DNA of 64,000 nt from Leptoclinus maculatus (taxonomy: Eukaryota; Chordata; Actinopteri; Perciformes; Stichaeidae): the NCBI GenBank assembly GCA_032191485.1, contig JAVDOI010000009.1:20448343-20512342 (forward strand). The letters run 5' to 3'. The notes beneath the pieces were generated by a model. The model did not search any database, was not told the origin of the DNA, and saw only the letters and a program-made list of their open reading frames with translations. Numbering within the stretch: position 1 is the first letter of the stretch; each line of letters starts with the position of its first letter. Positions 11,854-21,594 of this stretch are shown here, piece by piece. Position numbers and translations under genes: made by a program.

Positions 11854-14123
11854 CTAAAATAAAGATTTGACCCACTTCCAAGCTTTAACAAAAATATTAC
11901 TCTCCTCAGCTTTCTTTCTGGCCTCTTTTTCATGCTTTGCCTGCAACTTTTCTCTTTCTTCTCTCAGTTCTCTGTCACGCTGTTCCTTCATTGTATTCTT
12001 GATGTTTTCCATCTCCTTTTCTTTCTCCTCTCTATCTCTCTTTCTCTCTGCTTCTCTCTTTTTCTTCTCCCTCTCTCTCTGCTCATTCATCTGCTGCGTC
12101 TCCCTCTTCACTTCGTCCTCTCTCTCTTTCTTCTCCCTCTCACTCTCCTTATTCATCTGCTGCATCTCCCTCTTCACTTCCTCCTCTCTCTTTTTCCTCT
12201 CCCTCTCTCTCTCCTCATTCATCTGCTGCTTCTCCCTCTTTATTTCCTCCTCTCTCTCTTTCTTCTCCCTCTCTCTCTCAGCCTGGAGTCGGTCATTCAT
12301 TTTCTTCATCTCTTTTTCATATTTTTCCTGTATTTTCCTCTCCAGTTTCTCTTGCTCTTTGTGTATTTGCTCTTCTTTCTCTTTCAGGATGCGTTGTTGC
12401 TCCTCTTCGATTGCCCTCTCTGCCTTTTGGAACATCTCGTTGGTGTAGTGGCTTCCTCCGTTCTTCTGGGCTACATTTCTGATCTTCTGGAGCAGCTCAG
12501 TGACCTGAGAGCGATCCTTCACCTTATTATTGAAGACATGGTACTGGCCATTACATCTGTCCACAAGATCCTGCAGTTCTGGGCAACCCTTCAAGAAGTC
12601 CTCAATAGATGTGTCGTCAAGGTTGTCACCATGAGTAAAGAGGACCATGCTGTATGTGTCTGCAGTCTGGCCAAAGATTTCTTGAATTCTCTGCACTGTC
12701 TGCTTTTCCTCTTCAGTGTATCTGCCCACCCCGATGACCACCAGGAACACATGGGGTCCAGGAGCAGCATAAGAGATGCACTGGCAGAGATCTTTAGATG
12801 TTTTCTCCTCGTCAAACCTGGTGTCAAAGAGGCCCGGGGTGTCGATAACAGCAACCTGTTGTCCATCCACCTCAGCTTTGCCCTTGGAACAGTTTACAGT
12901 CAAAGAAATGGCACTGCACTTTGAGTCAAACCACTTTTGTCCCAGAATGGTGTTTCCAGTGGCACTCTTCCCAATTCCAGTCTTCCCCACCATCACTATC
13001 CTCAGCTCCTCATCATTTTTTCTGCTGCTACCTGTAGAAGAATGAGTGACATTGAATAAGACTACATCAGGTTGTACACACGTTGTACTCAATGCAACTT
13101 GTACAGATATAGGAGAACAGAAGCATCCATTCTGCTGCTTTGACAGAGTCAATAAAGGAGTTTGTTGGAGGTTCCAATTTACAACATTTGTTGCAGACTT
13201 TCATTTGAGACAAATAAATGTTCTCATCTGGCTTTCTCTCCATCATCTAATGTGTCTTCCATATACTGTTCAGTTCACCACTTACAGGAAAAGGCAGCAG
13301 GTCCTTTAAACTACCCCCTCTGTCAGCTGAAAGTGGAACTGCAAGGTGGAAACCTGTCCACCTATCCAGGCTGACACATTTCTTTGAGTGTGTCTAAGAT
13401 TTTAAAAATAAAAATAATTCTTGATACAATAAGAAATGTTAATAATAAAACTGTTTGTTGTGGGCGACTGTAGCTTAGTGGAGCGCAGGGTCGTCCAGGA
13501 TCGGCGGTTCGATCCCAGGCTCTGCTGGTTGCATGTCGATGTGTGTCCTTGGGCAAAGCACTTAACCCCAAAATTGCTTCCGTAGCTGTGCCATCAGTGT
13601 ATGAATGGGTGAATAATGACAAGTATTGTGAAAGCTTCGAGTAGTCGGAAAGACTAGAAAAGTCCATTTACCATTTGTCAGTCGCATCACTTAATACATC
13701 AAAGAAAAGGCTCAACTGAACCTCCCTCCAGAAGACAACTTAACCTCCCTACCAAATAACAATACAATGACAAAAACAGAACAAATTAACTTTTGACTCA
13801 GATTCTTAAGAACAAAAACTCCATTCATCAGACTCAACTATGGATAATTACTTTTTTGAATTTTCTGGTGATGAAGAAATTATGATTTTAAGGGAAAATG
13901 AGTATTCCAGAAATAAAATCTGCTTACAATCTTGGTACTAAAGTCAGAAAAACTAAATGTATTTGCAGTTCTACCCAGTAAGTCTAATACAGTATTAGTT
14001 TATAGGAGGTACAGAGGAACATTTCATATAATTAGATTCAGCAGTGAGCACTGCTATATCAACATACAATCATTTACTTTAAAACATAGAGACAGTTTCC
14101 GACTTACCTTGGTTTCTGGCCAT
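11854..14123 (-). CDS. GIMAP/AIG1-type GTPase A with a long coiled-coil tail
   Basis: Exon 1 is 14123-14108 (16 bp, MARNQ, donor GTAAGTC) and exon 2 is 13031-11854 (acceptor cttctacag). The phases join at a glycine codon, giving 397 residues. The AIG1 GTPase domain shows G1 GKTGIGKSA at 21-29, G3 DTPG at 69-72, the conserved box KDLCQCISYAAPGPHVFLVV near 85-104, and G4-like THGD at 138-141. From about 210 to 385 there is a very charged coiled coil, including three tandem 22-residue repeats (257-322). The end is a short Trp-rich tail (AWKWVKSLF) that could touch membranes. Family members regulate lymphocyte survival and organelle membranes. A 432-codon frame continues upstream to 13152, but that extension is intron read-through and is not open in the B and C' copies. 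Confidence 0.9.
13455..13675 (+). mobile_element. tRNA-derived SINE in the GIMAP A intron
   Basis: The head has Pol III promoter boxes: tagcttagtgg (13471-13481) and ggttcgatccc (13506-13516). The body (ccttgggcaaagcacttaac) and the tail ending ccatttaccattt are typical of teleost tRNA SINEs. GIMAP B lacks it at the matching intron position (about 18989), which gives the empty site, with tttgt at the junction. Confidence 0.85.
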
Positions 14124-14199
14124 GTTTGTGTTAAAGAGTGGAGTAGATACTGCAGCTGAAGTTCAGACAGGTCAGAGTGTGTCTCCTGCAGCTCTGTTA

Positions 14200-14217
14200 G
14201 AACAACCCCTATATGTA
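14200..14217 (-). promoter_or_regulatory. TATA-like element of GIMAP A
   Basis: On the minus strand the sequence reads tacatataggggttg, about 85 bp upstream of the start codon and about 25 bp downstream of the interferon response element. The same arrangement is conserved in A', B and C'. The exact transcription start is not known. Confidence 0.4.
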
Positions 14218-14237
14218 CTAAACCACACCCACAAATA

Positions 14238-14249
14238 GAAAGGGAAACT
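14238..14249. promoter_or_regulatory. Interferon-stimulated response element upstream of GIMAP A
   Basis: The plus strand reads gaaagggaaact, a perfect match to the ISRE core GAAANNGAAACT, 115 bp upstream of the GIMAP A start codon. Binding by STAT1/STAT2/IRF9 or IRF1 is the known role of this motif; activity here is inferred. Confidence 0.6.
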
Positions 14250-14259
14250 AAAGCTTTTA

Positions 14260-15170
14260 ATGAAGGTTTCAGTTATGGAATGATTTTTAATAGATGAGAA
14301 TAAATGCTAAATACAATATAGTCTTTAATCATCTTGGATAAGTATACGTTGTCTTGGCTTAACAAAGAAAGCAAGAGACAGTTATTCTAGATGAATTAAT
14401 CAAGATAATATTACTATTAGCTTAAACAATCTCACAAGCACATTCAGTTATTACCAGAGCTTTAGTGTAGTATACATTTTAAAGTACTTTCAATTGTTTT
14501 AAACCTTGATCCCTTTGCAAAACATCCATGAATATTGAGAAAAAAGACAATAATTTAACTATGCATACAGTCATGATAATGACTTAGTATATCACAGATA
14601 AATATGGATATATAACCACATGCTGGCTTATTGTCACAGCGTTTCCTATAACTTAACTTCCCTTTGCAAGTTCCCTCTGTTGTTTAACTTGTATTTTCTG
14701 TTTGAATTCAGCCTTTCAAAGAAGGTTTATTTAGTCTGACAGTTTGTCCTGTTTATCTGACTTCTGTATCAGGCCCTGCTGTACTTTCAGGAAAGTCCCT
14801 GCATTACACCTTAAACATTGGTCACCCCTCCCTGAGCATTTACAAGAAATGGCAGCACTTCTTTAAAGCAGCACAAAGCTCCCCCTCCCCTTCAGTATTT
14901 ACAGGAAACAGAAGCAGTTCTCTTAAATTCCACGTGATATTTTGGACTTTAACTTGTTCATCAACCAATGTAATAAATTATACAACGATTAACAAGAATG
15001 ACATGATTCATAGGGCAGGGCTGCAAGACATTGTGAGGCAAGTTAATTTTAATATGACATACTATACATAAAGACAATTCAAAGTGCCTTTCAAAATGTA
15101 TTAACCACATTAACCAGAAAGTGCATCAATAGAAATGAATAGAAATGAATGTTAAAATTTGAGAAAAGAG
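14260..15170. other. Upstream flank of GIMAP A, no gene recognised
   Basis: AT-rich sequence containing repeated short blocks of the type atttacaagaaatggcagc and tatttacaggaaacagaag (14840-14920), each next to a pyrimidine-rich ccccctcccc stretch. Similar blocks occur elsewhere in the locus (near 13285 and 63716). Confidence 0.4.
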
Positions 15171-15178
15171 AGACTTAC

Positions 15179-15269
15179 AACACAGCAGATCTTTACGTTC
15201 TTTACTGCTTGAGTACTTAAGGTTTAGTCGATTCAACAGATTCACACAGAGGACATGTTGCTCTGACAT
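15179..15269 (-). CDS. Candidate small start exon of an unknown gene, copy 1
   Basis: An ATG at 15269 opens 30 codons (MSEQHVLC onward, including LLNRLNLKYSSS) that end at a consensus donor GTAAGTC. The same exon with the same length and donor is in unit 2 (57675-57765), and a decayed version lies at 19840-19934. It follows directly after a GIMAP exon fragment on the same strand. The LLNRLNL pattern is weakly like short leucine-rich blocks in fish interferon-induced very large GTPases, but this is speculative. I found no following exon. Confidence 0.3.
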
Positions 15270-15287
15270 CGTGCTCAGGGTGGGAAG

Positions 15288-15338
15288 GAATTCCAGTCTT
15301 CCCCATCATCACTATCCTCAGCTCCTCATCATTTTGTT
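15288..15338 (-). pseudogene. GIMAP exon 2 fragment (51 bp)
   Basis: After an acceptor (ccacacag) the minus strand encodes NDEELRIVMMGKTGI, the beginning of a GIMAP GTPase exon up to the P-loop, then breaks off. It is present identically placed in unit 2 (57784-57834). Confidence 0.75.
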
Positions 15339-15524
15339 CTGTGTGGAAGAATAAATTAATGAATTAATTATAATTTTCATATCACCTGTTTTAACTGTGT
15401 AATTAATGCTCTCTACACCGACTGCAGCTACTGAGAAGAAAACAAACTAATATGTTTTCCTTACATTTGTGATTGTTTTAACCACTATGAAAATAAATGA
15501 CATGAACACTCCTGATTCACTTGG

Positions 15525-16075
15525 ACCAAAGTAAGGGGCCTGGGCCTCAAACATAGTCCCTTCATAGTCCACAGTGAAGCGAGGAGGACGTCTCCTTCAT
15601 GGCTACACCTCTGCTCACAACGCACGAGCATCCCTCCTTCTAGTACGTCACGTACTGTTTGAGCACATCGCACTTAAGGCGTGGTCGCATCATGTTAGAA
15701 TGAGCCATACTGCACGCACTGACAACAATATGAAAGTGTCTCGACCGGTCAAAGCACAGACACACGAGCATCTCTCAAAGGCGCAGTGAATCTATGACCA
15801 ATACGTACCGCTGAGTTCGATGTGCCGGACGTTGGAGGAGCCTCTCTACATGAACACATTCATCTATTCATAAAACCATGGGGACACGCCGTCTGTCCCC
15901 TCACAGCACCGACATCTGTCCCGCTGAAGCGCTGCCACAATGAAGGCTGCTGCGTTGACCAGACAGAGAGAAGCCTCACACGTCTTTCATTTGCGCGGGC
16001 GTGTGCTTTCTCGGCGGACACGCGCATGGCATCCGTGTCTAGACTGAAATCCTTTTATTTGCACCACAGCTTTTG
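15525..16075. repeat. GC-rich 0.56-kb repeat, copy 2 of 4
   Basis: It is almost identical to 9705-10262 and marks the start of the second GIMAP subunit in unit 1. Confidence 0.6.
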
Positions 16076-16328
16076 ACCAACATTATATATTTGACCTCTG
16101 TTCAACCATTCAATGCAGGAGTTAAGTGTGACAAATAAATCAACGAGGTAGGTCAATTATGCTTAGTGTTTAAAAAGAATAAACCAAACATCTCTTTATT
16201 GTTCCATTGTCATTATTGATTGCCTCATGATCAACACATGCTCACTCTTCCATGTGCTAATTAACCATCAACATCAAATATCAGATGAAATAAACAGCAT
16301 TAAATACATCTGTATCAATAACCTAGAT

Positions 16329-16990
16329 CAGGGGTCTTCAACGTTTTTCAGCCCAAGGACCCCAAAATGATAGATGGAGCAGGGACCCCCGACTATATAT
16401 ATTGTATACAATTGTGTTTTATATTAAACTGGGCCTAGTGCCATGTATAAACATACCTTGTTATTGTGCATTCAATACAAATAATACACAGGTTCATATA
16501 TTCATGTTTTTATATTAAACATGTGTAAGGTACAGTGAGTAGGGTGGCCGTGCCACTGCCATTCATAAACAAACCTTGTCAGCTGATACCAATGCCAATA
16601 TCAACATTGTCTGTTAATTGCATGATAATCATGCATACAAGCTATTCAAATTGATGTTTTCATTTTAAACATGAATGTGGAAACGAAAATGAGTGATGGC
16701 CAATTAGTGCCACTGCCATGCATAAACATACCTGTTATCTTGCATACAATACTGAACTATTCAAATAATGGACAGATTCATGTTTTTTTTTAAACATACA
16801 TGTAGAAGGACAGGTCCAGGCTAGTCTCGCGCTGTGAGTGAACCGGTGCTCAGCTTGAGAGAGCTCCTGTGTGTCGCTGAATGTGTGCATTTCTGACTGA
16901 AAGATAACATCTTCTGCTTCCATTTATCCATTTGCTACAATATGTTGGATTCATGTTAATGTGTATTTAAAGACATTTCAATTCGTGAAA
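16329..16990. mobile_element. Probable non-autonomous hAT element, right end missing
   Basis: The left end reads caggggtcttcaacg followed by cccaaggacccc, typical of hAT terminal repeats. The block replaces the sequence found at the equivalent place in the first subunit (10508-11370), and homology resumes near 17013. I do not see the matching right terminus. The same insertion is in unit 2 (58825-59490), so it predates the large duplication. Confidence 0.55.
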
Positions 16991-17498
16991 AAAAACCAAA
17001 TATATATATATATAAATGTGTATAAAGAACTTTTTCATAGACGTGTCAAAGTTTAGATGAAGACTTGTGACCTTTGAACTCTTGGTAGAACAGTTAATCA
17101 TGACTTTGAAAAAGGTCTGGTCTTAATATCACATGTTTATTACTAGATCACTTTAGCATACAAACACTTACAGCTTTACATAACTTGTGAAAAGAATGCT
17201 TTGACCTACTTCAGTTTTGATATGATCTTTTAAATGTTAATGATATGCGTATATTTAATACTATGAAAAGTTAACTTACACACTGAATACCTCCTAAAAC
17301 CACATTAAAAAGAAATCATGCGTGACTACCAATAGTCTCTAGCTCTACTTAGATACATAACATTAGCTTCATTATCATTCATTCTGATTATGAAAAAAGG
17401 GAAATGTAGATTATAGTTCTGTGGATGAAATCATTTTTGTTTCATATATTATGTGTTAGCTTCTGGAGGGTTACTCTGTAGTTTAACTGCCTCAGAAA

Positions 17499-18569
17499 TC
17501 AAGATGTGAGCCAGCTCCAAGCTTTTTTGATTCCTTTAACTGCTTGTTTGATTCCGTCAAATACGTGATCAACAAATGAATTACTCTCCTCAGCTTCCTT
17601 TCTGGCCTCTTTTTCATGCTTTGCCTGCAACTTTTCTCTTTCTTCTCTCAGTTCTCTGTCACGCTGTTTCTTCATGTTTTCCATCTCCTTTTCTTTCTAC
17701 TCTATCTCTCTTTCTCTCTGCTTCTCTCTCTTTCCTCTCCCTCTCTCTCTTCTCATTCATCTGCTGCTTCTCCCTCTTCATTTCCTCCTCTCTCTCTTTC
17801 TTCTCCCTCTCTCTCTCAGCCTGGAGTCGGTCATTCATTTTCTTCATCTCTTTTTCATATTTTTCCTGTATTTTCCTCTCCAGTTTCTCTTGCTCTTTGT
17901 GTATTTGCTCTTCTTTCTCTTTCAGGATGCGTTGTTGCTCCTCTTCGATTGCCCTCTCTGCCTGTTGGAACATCTCGTTGGTGTAGTGGCTTCCTCCGTT
18001 CTTCTGGGCTACATTTCTGATCTTCTGGAGCAGCTCAGTGACCTGAGAGCGATCCTTCAGCTTATTATTGAAGACATGGTACTGGCCATTACATCTGTCC
18101 ACAAGTTCCTGCAGGTCTGAGCAACCCTTCAAGAAGTCCTCAATAGATGTGTCTTCAAGGTTGTCACCATGAGTAAAGAGGACCATGCTGTATGTGTCTG
18201 CAGTCTGGCCAAAGATTTCTTGGATTCTCTGCACTGTCTGCTTTTCCTCTTCGGTGTATCTGCTCAGCCCGATGACCACCAGGAACACATGGGGTCCAGG
18301 AGCAGCATAAGAGATGCACTGGCAGAGATCTTTAGATGTTTTCTCCTCGTCAAACCTGGTGTCAAAGAGGCCCGGGGTGTCGATAACAGCAATCTGTTGT
18401 CCATCCACCACAGCTTCGCCCTTGGAACAGTCTGCAGTCAAAGAAATGGCACTGCACTTTGAGTCAAACCACTTTCGTCCCAGAATGGTGTTTCCAGTGG
18501 CACTCTTCCCAATTCCAGTCTTCCCCACCATCACTATCCTCAGCTCCTCATCATTTTTTCTGCTGCTAC
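17499..18569 (-). pseudogene. GIMAP/AIG1 GTPase B, frameshifted and missing exon 1
   Basis: Exon 2 begins at 18569 after acceptor cttctacacag and encodes an intact GTPase domain: GKTGIGKSA, DTPG, the AAPGPHVFLVVIG box and THGD. The coiled coil follows with only one copy of the 22-residue repeat. Near 17696-17704 a 2-bp deletion relative to copies A and C' shifts the frame, ending at 17659 after RVERKGDGKHEETA. The original tail frame continues to 17499 and would end in FDGIKQAVKGIKKAWSWL, a predicted amphipathic helix. The 16-bp start exon is absent: the sequence jumps from cccagtaa to gagtggag at about 19287. An internal ATG could still start a shorter GTPase, but I expect a pseudogene. Confidence 0.8.
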
Positions 18570-19387
18570 CTGTGTAGAAGAATGAGTGACATTGAATAAG
18601 ACTACATCAGGTTGTACACACGTTGTACTCAATGCAACTTGTACAGATATAGGAGAACAGAAGCATCCATTCTGCTGCTTTGACAGAGTCAATAAAGGAG
18701 TTTGTTGGAGGTTCCAATTTACAACATTTGTTGCAGACTTTCATTTGAGACAAATAAATGTTCTCATCTGGCTTTCTCTCCATCATCTAATGTGTCTTCC
18801 ATATACTGTTCAGTTCACCACTTACAGGAAAAGGCAGCAGGTCCTTTAAACTACCCCCTCTGTCAGCTGAAAGTGGAACTGCAAGGTGGAAACCTGTCCA
18901 CCTATCCAGGCTGACACATTTCTTTGAGTGTCTAAGATTTTAAAAATAAAAAATATTCTTGATAAAAGAAAAATGTTCATAATAAAACTATTTTTGTCAG
19001 TCGCATCACTTAATAAATCAAAGAAAAGGCTCAACTGAACCTCCCTTCAAAAGACAACCTCAACCTCACAAAATAACAATACAATAACAAAAACAGAACA
19101 AATTAACTTTGACTCAGATTCTTAAGAACTAAAACTCCATTCATCAGACTCAACTATGGATAATTACTTTTTTTTAATTTTCTAGTGATGAAGAAATCAT
19201 GATTTTAAGGGAAAAGAAGTATTCCAGAATGTGTATAAGGTACTAAAGTCAGAAAAACTAAATGTATTTGCAGTTCTACCCAGTAAGAGTGGAGTAGATA
19301 CTGCAGCTGAAGTTCAGACAGGTCAGCGTGTGTCTCCTTCAGCTCTGTTAGAACAACCCCATATGTACTAAACCACACCCACAAATA

Positions 19388-19399
19388 GAAAGGGAAACT
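19388..19399. promoter_or_regulatory. Interferon-stimulated response element of GIMAP B
   Basis: gaaagggaaact, identical to the element upstream of GIMAP A, is retained although the start exon between it and the GTPase exon has been deleted. Confidence 0.5.
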
Positions 19400-19820
19400 A
19401 AAGCTTTTAATGAAGGTTTCGGTTATGGAATGATTTTTAATAGATGAGAATATATGCTAGATCCAATATAGTCTTTAATCATCTTGGATAAGTTTACGTA
19501 CATTGGTCACCCCTCCCTGAGCATTTACAAGAAATGGCAGCACTTCTTTAAAGCAGCACAAAGCTCCCCCTCCCCTTCAGTATTTACAGGAAACGGAAGC
19601 AGTTCTCTTAAATTCCACGTGATATTTTGGACTTTAACTTGTTCATCAACCAATGTAATAAATTATACAATGATTAACAAGAATGACATGATTCTTAGGG
19701 CAGGGCTGCAAGACATTGTGAGGCAAGTTTATTTTAATATGACATACTATACATAAAGACAATTCAAAGTGCCTTTCAAAATGTATTAACCACATTAACC
19801 AGAAAGTGCATCAATAGAAA

Positions 19821-20203
19821 TTAATAGAAATTACTGTTCAAATTTGACAGTAGATCTTTAGGTTCTGTACTGCTTGAGTGCTTAAGGTTTAGTCGATTCA
19901 ACATATTCACACGGAGGACATGTTGCTCTGACATCGTGCTCAGGGGAAGAAATCTCCCTGAAACTGTCAAACTGCTGTATAACTGTGACGAAGTGGAGCA
20001 AACATTTGTAGCATCCAGGGTGTCGATAACAGCAACCTGTTGTCCATCCACCACAGCTTCGCCCTTGGAACAGTCTACAGTCATAGATGTTCCACTGCAC
20101 TTTGAGTCAAAGTACTTTCGTACCAGAATGGTGTTTCCAGTGGCACTCTTCCCAATTCCAGTCTTCCCCACCATCACTATCCTCAGCTCCTCATCATTTT
20201 GTT
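19821..20203 (-). pseudogene. GIMAP D fragment: G1 to G3 only, fused to a decayed small exon
   Basis: After acceptor ccacacag at 20204, the frame encodes KTGIGKSATGNTILVRKYF and runs to VAVIDT at about 20018. The family DTPG motif is cut after the threonine, and unrelated sequence follows in frame. This continues into a decayed copy of the MSEQHVL small exon (ATG at 19934) without its splice donor. It cannot encode a GTPase. It has no counterpart in unit 2. Confidence 0.75.
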
Positions 20204-21594
20204 CTGTGTGGAAGAATAAATTAATGAATCAATTATAATTTTCACGTCACCCGTTTTAACTGTGTAATTAACCCTCTAGATACTAATAAGCTTTTGTAAA
20301 GTACATCATCATCAGTCAAGCTTTTACCGTCTTTAGCCTGAGCAGAACTCTAGTATTCGGTCCATATTTCAACATGAGACCATTATGGAGCTTTTTTAAT
20401 TTCTTTCATTTCAAGCTTACAGATATTAAAGATGCTCTCATCAGCTTTTCAGGGCTGGCACTTTGACTTAAAGCCTCATTTAGATAAAGAGACCTTGAAA
20501 AAGCACATTGCACTTCAGCCTCAAATATATCCTATTGCATAGACACATGTACCTGTTTGTCATTTCAAAAGGGATTCAGTTTTCCCAGCAGTAAGTGACT
20601 GCATATACATATGCACAGAAGGTCATACCCTCAAAGACTGGCTCCTTTCATAGAAATAGTATTTGTCCCAAACTGGCTCAGGAGTGTTTAAGTTAGCAAT
20701 ATCGACAACGCAAGCTGGATGTGTGGTATAAGTGCTCTGGAGGTTTTGAAGGTGCAAAACCAAAAGACAAGCATAGATAAAACAACTTGCTTTGAATCCC
20801 AGCCTCTTAAATATATATAAATATATCAATATATATATATATATATATACATGTGTGTATTTATATATACTGTATATGTATATATGTGCGTGATTATGTG
20901 ACCTGATGCTCAGTCCTGAAGCTCCTGTTTGAGGTGTTCCTGGACCACTGTGAGCTGAGAGTCCCATTAGAGTTTATCTAAGTTATGACTTTGCTGCTTT
21001 GTTGATTATGTATACCCAATTTATATTTCCTTTTCATTGACTATGAATAAAGAGCTTTTTTTTAAAGAAGGTTTTGGTAATTTTTAAATGTATAGAGGCT
21101 CCTGTGGTGTTAGAGAAATATAACATGTTCCTTTAAAAAGGCTTTATGTAATTACACAGTTAAAACAGGTGATATGAAAAACATAATTGATTGTGTGTAG
21201 GAGGGTAAAAAAAACGGATGCTACCATAGAAATGAGCTGGGATACTCTCAGCAAAAAGAAATATAATTAAAAGTGTGCATACCATCCTGCTTTGTGATAA
21301 CATGGGCCACACCGCCCACCTCTACCCAACGGCTCGCCCCCTCATCTGCTCGCATTGCCGTGTGAGACTCATGTCTTGAAGTCTTGTAACATGTGCACAT
21401 CTGCATAGTATGTCGTTCTTTACTTTAAACATTTTTGAAATTGTTATCCCCATTCTTACCAAATGTATTGGTAATCTGATTACGTTTTTTTTCCTGTTAC
21501 TGTAACAGAATACAGCTAGCTTTTTTTGTATCCTAACCATGTAATGCCGTTCCATATAATTCGGTACTCCCCAAGCCTAGCAACAACTGACAAG
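20204..21594. other. No gene recognised; AT microsatellite and unclassified repeats
   Basis: A palindrome-prone (AT)n tract lies at about 20808-20890 (tatatatata runs). The rest is AT-rich. The stretch at 21470-21590 resembles dispersed fish repeat ends. This whole block is absent from unit 2. Confidence 0.45.

Noticed and set aside
11932..12924. 330-codon Leu/Ser/Phe-rich plus-strand frame, looking like a membrane protein
   Set aside because: It is the antisense of the GIMAP A coiled coil (Glu/Lys/Arg codons read backwards). The same shadow occurs at 54429-55421, 17616-18120 and 60002-60361.
13032..13152. N-terminal extension of GIMAP A in a continuous 432-codon frame (also 55529-55649)
   Set aside because: It is intron read-through. 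The splice acceptor and the MARNQ start exon fit in phase, and in B and C' two extra bases at the acceptor break the extension while leaving the spliced frame intact.
13461..13530. tRNA gene, because of A-box and B-box sequences
   Set aside because: It is the head of a SINE: a SINE body and tail follow, an empty site exists in GIMAP B, and I cannot fold a complete acceptor stem with its partner.
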